DNA of 33,611 nt from GCA-2746795 sp964643965 (GTDB lineage: Bacteria > Chloroflexota > Anaerolineae > Promineifilales > Promineifilaceae): assembly GCA_964643965.1 (NCBI GenBank), contig CAZXVH010000051.1, positions 1 through 33,611 on the forward strand. The letters are read 5' to 3'. A program made the translations under genes and the position numbers. Shown one piece after another: positions 15,697 through 24,084 of the stretch. Positions within the stretch are counted from its first letter, which is position 1. Each line of letters opens with the position of its first letter. Under the pieces are notes generated by a model. That model made no database searches, was not told where the DNA came from, and saw only the letters and a list, made by a program, of their open reading frames with translations.

Positions 15697-15724
15697 TCTA
15701 GCATAATCGAAGCGCAAAAGTCAA
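15695..15724 (-). promoter_or_regulatory. Extended -10 promoter of sigA
   Basis: On the minus strand there is TTGACT (15719-15724), an 18-base spacer ending in TGC, then TAGACT (15695-15700). The TGn before a weak -10 is the extended -10 pattern. Confidence 0.6.
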
Positions 15725-15843
15725 GGGGGCGGGTGTCTGTTTATTATTTATTTCACAATACGCTTTTAATCTAAGCAGGATATGAATGCGCGGTGAAAAC
15801 TGTAATAAATTTTGTCTTTTTAGCGGGGCAAACGGCGGGACGT

Positions 15844-16683
15844 TCACGGCAAGCGGGAATGGTTATGGAGGACGGTATCAACGCCGGGCAGGGGGGTTTG
15901 CAAAACGGCCGTTGCCCGGCCCACAGCTAACGTCAGATCCAAAGGCCACTGCCCGCCCGTTGAGGGGCCAATGTGCAAGGTTTCTCGCGGAGTGATGCGC
16001 CACCAATCGAGCATTTTTAAGCTGAACGCCGCCCGCGTCATGGCCTGGCGGCCGGCCACATGCAAGATGCCGCTGTAGCCATGGTCGGTCAATTCCAGGA
16101 GAGCGCGGCATAAGCTCTCCAACCAGATCGGATTGCGTACCTGGTTGTCAAACAGGGTCACGGGGGCGCCTTCTTGCAAAGCGCGGGCCATCCATTGTGT
16201 GCCGTGATCCATTTGTACCAGGCTATAAATCAGCGAGGTGCGGATGATGACATGTTGGGCCACCTGCTGCACGAGGGTTTCGGCTTCTGTTTTGGCGCGA
16301 CCGTAAGCATTGACGGGGGTGGGAACGGCCGTTTCGTCATAAGGTGGTTCCAGTCCGCTAAACACACAATCAGTGGAGAGGTGGATGAGCCGGGCGTTCA
16401 CCTGCTGTGCGGCGCGGCTGATATGGGCCGCGCCCTGCACGATCACAGCCGCCATATCATCGCCCCGGTTAGAACCGGCCAGGTGAATAATCACGTCAGG
16501 GTGGTAGGAGGTGATGAGGTGGGAAACGGCCGTTTCATGCCGCACATCTAACTGGGTTCCGGCCGGCAGCGCCAACGGGTCATGGTTGTGAAAAGTATAA
16601 CGCACATCAAAACCGGGCAGCGCCAGCGGAACCAATCGTTGGCCGACGTAGCTGCTGCCCCCCGTCACTAAAAGCTTCATCAT
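15844..16683 (-). CDS. RmlD-like NAD(P)-dependent sugar-nucleotide reductase
   Basis: The 279-residue protein is an extended short-chain dehydrogenase. It has the nucleotide-binding start LLVTGGSSYVGQRL and an Asp-Val (LDVRH) segment at the end of the second strand. The catalytic Tyr and Lys lie in NAYGRAKTEAE, with Ser-Thr-Asp in HLSTDCVFSG. The STD and YG.[ST]K pattern is that of dTDP-4-dehydrorhamnose reductase (RmlD) relatives, but the rest of the rhamnose pathway is not nearby. The exact sugar substrate is unknown, and an epimerase/dehydratase-like role is possible. The start overlaps a double Met-Met; the gene lies 6 bases after rnc on the same strand. Confidence 0.85.
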   Translation of the reverse strand: MMKLLVTGGSSYVGQRLVPLALPGFDVRYTFHNHDPLALPAGTQLDVRHETAVSHLITSYHPDVIIHLAGSNRGDDMAAVIVQGAAHISRAAQQVNARLIHLSTDCVFSGLEPPYDETAVPTPVNAYGRAKTEAETLVQQVAQHVIIRTSLIYSLVQMDHGTQWMARALQEGAPVTLFDNQVRNPIWLESLCRALLELTDHGYSGILHVAGRQAMTRAAFSLKMLDWWRITPRETLHIGPSTGGQWPLDLTLAVGRATAVLQTPLPGVDTVLHNHSRLP

Positions 16684-16689
16684 CGCCGC

Positions 16690-17403
16690 TTAATCCATCT
16701 CATCCTCAAATTCCACTTCATCGGCTCGCAGCATCGCCTGCCGCGCCGCCGCCTGCGCCGCCACCTGCTTACTCGGCCCGTCCCCCGTGCCCCATAATTC
16801 CTGGCCCACAAACACCCCCACCGTAAACAACTTGGCGTGATCCGGCCCGGCCGTGGCCACCACTTCATAATGCGGCGTGATGGCGTAATGCGCCTGCGCC
16901 CACACCTGAAACTCGCTCTTGGCGTCCTTGTGTAGTTGATCCGCCAAAATAGTTTCCAGCGTTGGTTCCAGCAGTGGCTCCATCAGTTCCTTCACCTTTT
17001 CCAGCCCTTGATCCAGGTAAATAGCGCCGATAACAGCTTCAAATGTGGCGCATAAAAGAGGCACACGCTCTCGTCCCCCATTTTCCGCCTCGCCAAAGCC
17101 CAGCAGCAGCGCCTCACCCAGGTTCCACATGCGGGCAAAATCCGCCAGGGTGTGCGCCCGCACCAGCGCCGCCCGCAAGCTGGTTAGCTCTCCTTCATCC
17201 ATCTCCGGGAAGCGATGATAGAGATACGCGCCTACCAAAAAATCAAGCACCGCATCCCCTAAAAACTCCAGCCGCTCGTTGTCTTCCAGGGCAAAATCCG
17301 GGTTCTCATTTAAATAAGAACGATGCGTTAAGGCCCGCATCAACACCGAACGATCCTTAAAGCGGATGTCCAGTTTTTCTTGCAAGGTATCAATCGTATC
17401 CAT
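16690..17403 (-). CDS. rnc: Ribonuclease III
   Basis: The enzyme cleaves double-stranded RNA in rRNA precursors and regulatory RNAs. The 237-residue protein has an N-terminal catalytic domain with the signature NERLEFLGDAVLDFLV (42-57), giving the metal ligands Glu and Asp. A second acidic cluster is in TFEAVIGAIYLDQG. The C-terminal double-stranded RNA-binding domain starts near 158 and has the GPSKQVAAQAAARQAM helix. It begins at the base after the fabF stop, the classic fabF-rnc gene order. Confidence 0.96.
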   Translation of the reverse strand: MDTIDTLQEKLDIRFKDRSVLMRALTHRSYLNENPDFALEDNERLEFLGDAVLDFLVGAYLYHRFPEMDEGELTSLRAALVRAHTLADFARMWNLGEALLLGFGEAENGGRERVPLLCATFEAVIGAIYLDQGLEKVKELMEPLLEPTLETILADQLHKDAKSEFQVWAQAHYAITPHYEVVATAGPDHAKLFTVGVFVGQELWGTGDGPSKQVAAQAAARQAMLRADEVEFEDEMD

Positions 17404-18654
17404 CTAAGCCGTAAAATCCTTTATCACCAGAACGGCATTGTGTCCGCCAAAGCCAAAGGCGTTGTTCAAGCACACCTTCACCCGGCCCGGCCGCGCCGCA
17501 TTGGGCACATAATCCAGATCACAGTTTGGGTCTGGCGTTTCATAGTTAATCGTGGGCGGCAGCACTTGATCTCGAATAGCCAGGGTACAGAAAACGGTTT
17601 CGATGGCCCCGGTGGCGCCCATGATATGACCGGTCATCGACTTGGTGGAGCTGACGGCCACGCCATACGCCGCTTCGCCCAACGCGGCTTTGATGGCGGC
17701 CGTTTCGGTGGCGTCATTGAGCTGGGTGGCTGTGCCATGGGCGCTGATGTAGTCCACATCGTCGGGCGTCAAACCGGCATCCGCCAGGGCCAGGCGGATG
17801 GCTCGCGCCGCGCCCACGCCACCTTCCGCCGGGGCGGTGATGTGATGGGCGTCGGTTGTTTGCCCATAGCCGACCAGTTCTGCCAAAATGACCGCGCCTC
17901 TGGCCTGGGCCATCTCCAGGCTTTCCAACACCAAAACGCCAGCTCCTTCACCCACGATCAAGCCATCTCGATTTTTATCGAAGGGTTGGGGCGTTTCGCG
18001 GCTCTTAGTGGAGGTGGCGCCGGCCTGTTCAAAACCGGCCAGGGCCACATTGGTGATGATCGATTCGGAGCCGCCGGTCAGGGCGGCGTCGATGACGCCC
18101 CAGCGAATGAGTTGGTAGGCGTTGCCAATGGCGTCACTGCCGGAGGCGCAGGCGGTGGCGATGGTGTGGCTTGGCCCCTGGATGCCGTGATCAATGGCGA
18201 TCATGCCGGAGGCGCCGTTGGGCATGATCATGGTGATGGAGAAGGGGCTGACGCGGCGGGCGCCCTTTTCAAATAAGAGATGGTCTTGGGCCACCAGGGT
18301 GCTGATGCCGCCCACGCCTGTGCCTAAAATGACGCCGATACGCTGCCGATTGTCGTCTGTGATGGCCAGATCGGCCTGGTTCACAGCTTCGTTGGCGGCG
18401 ACGGCGGCAAACTGTTGAAAGCGGTCTCGCCGCCGCGCTTCTTTACGGCCCAGGTAATCGGCGGCGTCGAATTCTTTGACTTCACACAGGCAGTTGATGT
18501 CGTGGTCTCGCTTTTCGATTAAGGTGAAGGGGCCGATGCCGGATTGGCCCGCTAAGATGGCGCGCCAGTTGTCCGCCACGTTATGCCCTAACGAGGTGAT
18601 CAGGCCGGTTCCGGTGATAACGACCCGGCGTTTTTGTATATTTTTGTCTTCCAT
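17404..18654 (-). CDS. fabF: 3-oxoacyl-[acyl-carrier-protein] synthase II
   Basis: FabF extends acyl-ACP by two carbons from malonyl-ACP during fatty-acid synthesis. The 416-residue protein has a complete thiolase fold: N-terminal VVITGTGLITSLG, active-site Cys169 in ATACASGSDAIG, and the two catalytic His in SAHGTATQLND and STKSMTGHIMGATG. Cys-His-His is the condensing triad. A GGAG ribosome-binding site lies 5 bases before the ATG. The C-terminal NNAFGFGGHNAVLV is typical of the family. Its neighbour rnc starts at the next base. Confidence 0.96.
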   Translation of the reverse strand: MEDKNIQKRRVVITGTGLITSLGHNVADNWRAILAGQSGIGPFTLIEKRDHDINCLCEVKEFDAADYLGRKEARRRDRFQQFAAVAANEAVNQADLAITDDNRQRIGVILGTGVGGISTLVAQDHLLFEKGARRVSPFSITMIMPNGASGMIAIDHGIQGPSHTIATACASGSDAIGNAYQLIRWGVIDAALTGGSESIITNVALAGFEQAGATSTKSRETPQPFDKNRDGLIVGEGAGVLVLESLEMAQARGAVILAELVGYGQTTDAHHITAPAEGGVGAARAIRLALADAGLTPDDVDYISAHGTATQLNDATETAAIKAALGEAAYGVAVSSTKSMTGHIMGATGAIETVFCTLAIRDQVLPPTINYETPDPNCDLDYVPNAARPGRVKVCLNNAFGFGGHNAVLVIKDFTA

Positions 18655-18757
18655 ACCTGCTCCAATAGATAGTTTTCAAAGTCTACAGCATAAACACTTG
18701 GGGGATGGGATCAGTTCTGTTTTTGAGTGGAAACGGCCGTTTGTCGCCAGATTGTGG

Positions 18758-19480
18758 TTAAGCCTCATTATCAGATTCATCCGGCTGGTAATGCCCTTCC
18801 ACCCAGACGCTTTTATCCGGGCCGATCTCTTTTTTCCAGACAGGCACGATCTCTTTAAGGCGGTCGATGCCATAACGGGCGGCGTCAAAAACGCCTTGAT
18901 CCCGATGGCCGGCGGCGCAGGCCACATAAGTGGTCACCTCGCCAATTTCCAATTTGCCGATGCGCTGCACGATGGCGATGCCTTTGACCTGCGGCCATGT
19001 TTGCCAAATTTCACGGGCGATCTGGGCCATTTTGCTTTCGGCCATGTCTGAGTACGCTTCATATTCCAGGTAGGTGGTTTGTGGGGGCAGGCCATCGCGC
19101 CGGGTTTCGCCGCGCACGGAGCCGGTGAAGGCCACCACCGCGCCCACATCTGGCCGGGCCAACAGGCGGTGGAGTGCGTTTTGGTCGATGTCGTCTGTGG
19201 TGATGGCAAAGTAAGTGGGAGGGGAGGGCGACTGGCTGCCACCGCTAACGGGCGGAAAGAGGGCGATTTCATCGCCTTCTCCAATTTCCGTTTCCGGGAA
19301 GGCAAAGGCTTTGTTGACGGCCACCAGGGTTGTAGGTAGGGACGGTTTAAGCGCCGGGTACTCCGCTTCGATGGCGGCCAGGAGGCGATATACCGTCACC
19401 GGCGGCGTCACATTGACCAGAATGCTTTCCTGTCCTGCGCGATCTTTGAGGGTGGCAAAAAGTTTGATTTTAAGTTCCAT
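18758..19480 (-). CDS. MoaD-MoaE fusion (molybdopterin synthase, MoaX type)
   Basis: Residues 1-81 are MoaD, a ubiquitin-like sulphur carrier that ends in the essential double Gly (80-81). From about residue 95 the sequence is MoaE, the large subunit. Its motifs are GSVRG, EAYSDMAE, RIGKLEIGE, a His-Arg pair, and PVWKKE plus WVEG at the C-terminus. Together they form molybdopterin synthase, which puts the dithiolene sulphurs on precursor Z. The Gly-Gly is followed directly by Ser and a Pro-rich linker. I picked ATG 19480; the longer frame upstream (to 19609) only overlaps moaC. The gene overlaps moaC by 11 bases, so it is coupled. Confidence 0.9.
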   Translation of the reverse strand: MELKIKLFATLKDRAGQESILVNVTPPVTVYRLLAAIEAEYPALKPSLPTTLVAVNKAFAFPETEIGEGDEIALFPPVSGGSQSPSPPTYFAITTDDIDQNALHRLLARPDVGAVVAFTGSVRGETRRDGLPPQTTYLEYEAYSDMAESKMAQIAREIWQTWPQVKGIAIVQRIGKLEIGEVTTYVACAAGHRDQGVFDAARYGIDRLKEIVPVWKKEIGPDKSVWVEGHYQPDESDNEA

Positions 19481-19970
19481 CGGCTGCTTCATCCACGTTA
19501 TATATGCCGCTGCGCCCGCCCGATTTATGGGCCAAATGAATGTTGGTGATGTGCATGGTGCGGTCGATGGCTTTGGCCATATCGTAAATGGTGAGGGCGG
19601 TGGTGGCAACGGCCGTTAATGCTTCCATCTCCACCCCCGTTTTGCCGGTCAAACGGACGGTCGCTTCAATATCTACCCGGCTCTCGGCCACATTGGTGCG
19701 GCAATCCACCTCGATATGCGTTAACAATAAGGGGTGGCAGAGGGGGATTAAATCGCTGGTGCGTTTGGCGGCCATCACGCCAGCCAACTGCGCCACCGTC
19801 AAAACATCCCCTTTTTTCAGGTTTCCTTCTATAATGCGCTGCAATGTGTCGGGCTTCATCACCACACTGCCTCGCGCCACAGCCACCCGCTCGGATTCCT
19901 GTTTTTGGCTCACGTCCACCATTTTGGCGTGACCTTCTTCATTGAGATGGGTAAGTTTTTGAGACATCAT
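19470..19970 (-). CDS. moaC: Cyclic pyranopterin monophosphate synthase MoaC
   Basis: MoaC acts after MoaA in the first step of molybdenum cofactor synthesis, making cyclic pyranopterin monophosphate. The 166-residue protein has the family's MVDVS(QK) start segment, LIPLCHPLLLTHIEV with the active-site His, the GVEMEAL helix and a C-terminal Lys/Gly run (AHKSGGRSG). The frame is open upstream to 20459, but the added part does not resemble the family. ATG 19967 or 19970 gives the right length. There is no clear ribosome-binding site; the -10 element sits only 6 bases before the ATG, so the mRNA may be leaderless. Confidence 0.94.
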   Translation of the reverse strand: MMSQKLTHLNEEGHAKMVDVSQKQESERVAVARGSVVMKPDTLQRIIEGNLKKGDVLTVAQLAGVMAAKRTSDLIPLCHPLLLTHIEVDCRTNVAESRVDIEATVRLTGKTGVEMEALTAVATTALTIYDMAKAIDRTMHITNIHLAHKSGGRSGIYNVDEAADGT

Positions 19971-19975
19971 GTAGT

Positions 19976-19982
19976 TATTATA
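19976..19982. promoter_or_regulatory. Overlapping divergent -10 elements between moaC and the PIG-L gene
   Basis: Read rightward, 19976-19981 is TATTAT. Read leftward, 19977-19982 is a perfect TATAAT. The two are offset by one base in a 27-bp spacer between two divergent starts. No good -35 was found on either side. Confidence 0.45.
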
Positions 19983-19997
19983 AGGGTCAACACTTTT

Positions 19998-20759
19998 ATG
20001 CGCACACATTACCATGCCCTCTACCTGGCCCCGCACCTGGATGACGCCGCTCTTTCTTGTGGCGGCCAAATTTATGAGAAAACGGCCGCGGGCCAACAAG
20101 TGCTTATCGTTACCATCATGGCTGGCGATCCGCCGGCCGAGACCCCTCATTCTGATTTTATACGAGAACTGCACGGCCGCTGGCAGCTGCCTGCCGGGGC
20201 GGAAGCGATCCGGCGCCAGGAAGACGAAGTCGCTTGCCGCCTCTTGGGCGCTGATTTCTGTCATTGGTCGGCGCCAGATTGTATTTACCGCACCCATCCC
20301 GTTACAGGAGAATTGTTGTATCCAGCCTGGGCCGATGTCATTGGCGGGGTGCATGAGGCGGAAGCTGACTTTATTAAGGAATTGGCGGCGCAAATGGCTA
20401 CCTTGCCCACCGCTGATATGGTGGTGGCGCCCCTGGGCGCAGGCCACCATGCCGATCATCTCATTACCCGGCAGGCGGCGGCGCTCTGTTTTGGGGCGTC
20501 TTTGTGGTATTATGAGGACTTCCCCTATGTGCGAGAGGCGGGGGCATTAACGGCCGTTCTTACCCCGCATCCGGATCAATGGCATGCCCAAACCATCCCC
20601 TTACCGCTCATTGCCTTAGCCGCCAAAGCAAACGCTATCGCCGCTTACGCCTCACAGATCAGCACCTTCTTCAAAGATCGACTAGATTTAGGGCAACAAC
20701 TGCAAACATACGCTGACCAGGTAGGCGGTGAACGCCTCTGGCAGCCGCGCTTTTTATGA
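19998..20759 (+). CDS. PIG-L family N-acetyl sugar deacetylase
   Basis: Members of this family use zinc to remove an acetyl group from GlcNAc-type substrates (mycothiol/bacillithiol MshB/BshB, GPI and LPS enzymes). From the ATG at 19998 the protein has 253 residues and begins MRTHYHALYLAPHLDDAAL. The PHLDD motif holds the metal ligands and general base (first half), with a GAGHHADHLITR segment giving the other His ligand. An earlier start at 19905 would put the motif far from the N-terminus and overlap moaC. It is divergent from moaC across 27 bases. The substrate is unknown. Confidence 0.9.
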   Translation: MRTHYHALYLAPHLDDAALSCGGQIYEKTAAGQQVLIVTIMAGDPPAETPHSDFIRELHGRWQLPAGAEAIRRQEDEVACRLLGADFCHWSAPDCIYRTHPVTGELLYPAWADVIGGVHEAEADFIKELAAQMATLPTADMVVAPLGAGHHADHLITRQAAALCFGASLWYYEDFPYVREAGALTAVLTPHPDQWHAQTIPLPLIALAAKANAIAAYASQISTFFKDRLDLGQQLQTYADQVGGERLWQPRFL

Positions 20760-20797
20760 AGGCAACGGCGAAAACATGACGCGCTTGTACCGGTTCC

Positions 20798-20825
20798 TTG
20801 ATAAAACAGGCCGGGTGCTTATAAT
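20798..20825 (+). promoter_or_regulatory. Promoter of the kinase-led signalling block
   Basis: TTGATA (20798-20803), a 16-base spacer and TATAAT (20820-20825), about 30 bases before the ATG at 20855. An AGGA lies 8 bases before the ATG. Confidence 0.7.
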
Positions 20826-20854
20826 AACCACTCAAGGACTTTAGGATTTTAATT

Positions 20855-22822
20855 ATGGGGCGATTAACGACCAGGCAGCTTCCAGGCAAAAAAGATAGAA
20901 AAACAAAAGGAACCCAACGGATTGGGTTGCAGCCTGGTGACATGCTGCAAGGTCGATACCGCATTGTGGGGACTCTGGGCGCTGGCGGGTTTAGCTCCGT
21001 CTACCAGGCGCGAGACATGCGCTTCCCGAATGTCACCAAATTGTGCGCCGTCAAAGAGATGGTTATCTCGGCCCCAGACCCCAAAATCCGGGAGCTAACC
21101 ATTCAATCGTTTGAACGGGAAGCCAGTATGCTGGCGATGTTAGACCACCCTTCTATCCCGGATGTGTCTGACTATTTCACCGAAAAAGATCGCAGTTACC
21201 TGGTGCTGGACCTGATTCGCGGCAAGGACCTGGACAGATGGCTGGAAGAGTACAATGAGCCGGTGGCGCAAGATATGGTCCTCGAATGGGCCATCCAACT
21301 ATGCGACGCTCTGGCCCACTTGCATAACCAAAAACCGAAGCCGATTGTGTTCCGGGATATGAAACCCTCCAATGTGATGCTGGATCAACACAATCGCATC
21401 CGCTTAATTGACTTTGGCATTGCCAAAATATTTGAAGGCGGCAACAAGGGCACCATGATCGGCACGGAAGGGTATTCGCCGCCGGAGCAGTACCGGGGGG
21501 TAGCCACGCCATCCGGTGATATTTATGCCCTGGGCGCCACGCTCCACCATCTGCTCACCAATCAAGACCCCCGCTTAGAGCCGCCGTTCACCTTTGCCGA
21601 ACGCCCTATCCGCAACAAAAATAAAACGATCAGCCCGGAATTTGAAGCGGTCATTATGCGCTGCCTCTCTTATATTCCCGAGGAACGGTATGAAAATGCC
21701 ACGGCGCTGAAAGAAACGCTGCTGTTGTTGAGAAACAGTGAGCTTGACGGCGTTACGCAAACGATATCAGAGGGGGTGAGAACGGCCGTTTCTCCCACAG
21801 ACTCCGCCGCTGTTCTTCCGGGTCGTAAACCGGGCAAGCCCCAGGTGATGGGTGGCATGCAAATCAAGCCACTCTGGACTTTTAAATGCGAAGATGAAAT
21901 TCGCTCCAAGGCGGCCATCGCGGATGGCAAAATATTTGTCAGCGCCTATGACAATAATTTATATGCCGTTAATCAGAAAAATGGAGAACTGGTGTGGAAA
22001 TTCCCCACCTCTGATGGGGTCGGCGCTTCTCCCGCTGTGTATGAAGAGCTGATCTTTATTGGTTCTGCCGATAACTGCCTCTACGCCATCGACATCCGCA
22101 ACGGCCGTCAACGTTGGTATTATGAAACCAAAGGCTCCATTTACTCCTCACCCAGTGTGCGCTTCGACCATGTTTTTTTCGGCTCAGATGACGGCTACCT
22201 TTACGCCCTCAATATCAAACAAGGGCGGAAACAATGGGCCGTCAATGCCTTTAGCGCCGTCCGTTCCACGCCCTATGTGGCGGATGAACGGGTTTACGTA
22301 GGCACAGAAGGGGGCTATATCTACTGCATGGATATTTCCAATGGCAAAACCATCTGGCAATCCCAGGCCAAAAGAGCCGTCACTTCTTCACCCACGTTGT
22401 ATGATGATGTGATTATCGTGGGGTCTACGGATGCCACAGTCTATGCCCTGGATGCGGCCACAGGCTGGGCTATCTGGCGTTTTCGCTCCAGGCGGCCCAT
22501 TATTTCTTCGCCGATTGTGCATGATGACATCGTGTATATTGGTTCATCCGACGGCAACTTGTATGCGCTGGATATGAACTCTGGTCGGCAATTATGGCAG
22601 TTTGAAACGAAGGGGCAGGTTAATTCATCGCCGGCTATTTCATCCGAGGCTGTTTACTTTGGTTCTACGGATGGCTCTGTTTACAGTATTACCTTGAAGA
22701 AGGGGGAACTCCGATGGCAATATGATACCGACAGCCCAGTGGTATCATCTCCTATTGTGGACGAAGAAGGCATCGTCTATATTGGTTCTACCAACCATAT
22801 TCTATATGCGCTGCCATCGTAG
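20855..22822 (+). CDS. Cytosolic Ser/Thr protein kinase with an 8-repeat PQQ-like beta-propeller
   Basis: The 655-residue protein has a Hanks-type kinase (about 33-300): P-loop GTLGAGGFSSV (39-49), Lys67 in AVKEM, catalytic loop VFRDMKPSN (165-173; His of HRD replaced by Phe166, Asp168 kept), DFG 186-188, and a PPE activation segment end (209-211). A short Pro/Ser/Thr linker follows, then eight ~40-residue repeats of the type SSP..D..VY.GS.DG.LYALD...G...W, a BamB/PQQ-like propeller. There is no hydrophobic membrane span, unlike PknB-type receptors, so the propeller is likely an intracellular sensor or docking platform. It is the first gene of the signalling block, with its own promoter. Confidence 0.93.
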   Translation: MGRLTTRQLPGKKDRKTKGTQRIGLQPGDMLQGRYRIVGTLGAGGFSSVYQARDMRFPNVTKLCAVKEMVISAPDPKIRELTIQSFEREASMLAMLDHPSIPDVSDYFTEKDRSYLVLDLIRGKDLDRWLEEYNEPVAQDMVLEWAIQLCDALAHLHNQKPKPIVFRDMKPSNVMLDQHNRIRLIDFGIAKIFEGGNKGTMIGTEGYSPPEQYRGVATPSGDIYALGATLHHLLTNQDPRLEPPFTFAERPIRNKNKTISPEFEAVIMRCLSYIPEERYENATALKETLLLLRNSELDGVTQTISEGVRTAVSPTDSAAVLPGRKPGKPQVMGGMQIKPLWTFKCEDEIRSKAAIADGKIFVSAYDNNLYAVNQKNGELVWKFPTSDGVGASPAVYEELIFIGSADNCLYAIDIRNGRQRWYYETKGSIYSSPSVRFDHVFFGSDDGYLYALNIKQGRKQWAVNAFSAVRSTPYVADERVYVGTEGGYIYCMDISNGKTIWQSQAKRAVTSSPTLYDDVIIVGSTDATVYALDAATGWAIWRFRSRRPIISSPIVHDDIVYIGSSDGNLYALDMNSGRQLWQFETKGQVNSSPAISSEAVYFGSTDGSVYSITLKKGELRWQYDTDSPVVSSPIVDEEGIVYIGSTNHILYALPS

Positions 22823-22962
22823 GTTAGTAAGCGTTCAATCCCACGGGAAACCTTTGAAATTTTAAGCGCTCAATGATGAAATTCCTAGAGGTAGAGACTT
22901 CATATGTTTGAACGATACGTAGGTTTAATGATTATTCAAAGCAGGAAATTTTAAGTGACTCT

Positions 22963-24075
22963 ATGACCAATGATAAGTCGGCGGAAATAAATGAACCGGA
23001 AGAAGACAAAACCGAAGATGTATCTGACTCTTCCTCAGCAGCGCCAGAAATTGAAGCGGAGATGGGTGAAGAATTTGAAATCCTTCAATCTTCTGCTGAC
23101 GTAGCGGAAGTAGAAGAAGCGGCGGAAGTGGAAGAAATAGAAGTAGACGATGAAGCGAAAGAGGCGGCATTGGTGGCGTCTGAGGTAAACGAAGCAGACG
23201 CCACCACGCCGTTTCTCCGTAATCCATTCATTAAGATCACCGAAGCCGCCAAAACACGCCCCATCATCACCAAACCGACAGAGCCGCTTGTGGCTGATGA
23301 ACCCGCTATGAATGCAGCGGTGCGTTGCCATGTGGGCGCCCGCCGTGAACGCAATGAAGATTCATGTTTTGCTTTTGTCTCAGAATTGGGTGGGCATTTT
23401 AAGATGCAGCCGTTTGGTCTGTTTATTGTGGCGGATGGCATGGGCGGCCATGCCGATGGGCATATCGCCAGCAAAATTGCTTCGCGCACGGCCGCCCATA
23501 CGATTATTGAGCGTCTGTATCTGCCCCTGCTGGCGGATGATGAGCGAGTAATGCAAACACCCATCCAAGAAGTGTTGGAAACGGCCGTTCAGCTGGCCAA
23601 TAAAGCCGTGTTTACCTATGACCCGGAAATGGACAGCGGCACAACCTTAACGATTGCCCTGGTTCTGGGCAGACGCTTACATGTGGCCCATGTTGGCGAC
23701 AGCCGCGTCTATCTCTATGCCAATGATAAACTAGAGCCAGTCACCAGTGACCATTCCCTGGTGCAGCGCCTGCAAGATGTGGGGCAACTCACCCCTGAAG
23801 AAGCAACTTTTTACCGGTATGGGCATATTTTACTGCGGGCAGTGGGACAGTCTGATGAAGTGGAAGTAGACAGCTATATGCGCCTGCTGCCCAAATCTGG
23901 CACCCTGATACTGTGCAGCGATGGTCTCTCCGGTTTCATTTCTGACGCCGAGATTCAAGAAATTATGAGCCAAAATACAACTATCCAAAATATAGCCGAT
24001 GGCTTATTTTCCGCTGCAATGTCTGTGGGCGGCTTTGATAATATAACGGCCGTTGTCGTCAAATTTGATCTATAA
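22963..24075 (+). CDS. PP2C-type Ser/Thr phosphatase with an acidic N-terminal region
   Basis: The 370-residue protein has an acidic, Glu/Asp-rich, disordered-looking N-terminus (1-115), then a PPM catalytic domain. The metal-binding motifs are ERNED (129-133), DGMGGH (158-163), SGTT, HVGDSRVYL, CSDGL and FDNIT, all in the usual order; this set is complete, so activity is expected. It should remove phosphate from Ser/Thr of kinase targets, making the natural opposite of the kinase 140 bases upstream. No clear promoter is seen in the gap. The acidic tail could dock basic partners or buffer metal; this is a guess. Confidence 0.93.
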   Translation: MTNDKSAEINEPEEDKTEDVSDSSSAAPEIEAEMGEEFEILQSSADVAEVEEAAEVEEIEVDDEAKEAALVASEVNEADATTPFLRNPFIKITEAAKTRPIITKPTEPLVADEPAMNAAVRCHVGARRERNEDSCFAFVSELGGHFKMQPFGLFIVADGMGGHADGHIASKIASRTAAHTIIERLYLPLLADDERVMQTPIQEVLETAVQLANKAVFTYDPEMDSGTTLTIALVLGRRLHVAHVGDSRVYLYANDKLEPVTSDHSLVQRLQDVGQLTPEEATFYRYGHILLRAVGQSDEVEVDSYMRLLPKSGTLILCSDGLSGFISDAEIQEIMSQNTTIQNIADGLFSAAMSVGGFDNITAVVVKFDL

Positions 24076-24084
24076 AACAATCTT

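Noticed and set aside
19971..20459. N-terminal extension of moaC
   Set aside because: The added part overlaps the divergent PIG-L gene and does not resemble MoaC; the core family length begins at 19967/19970.
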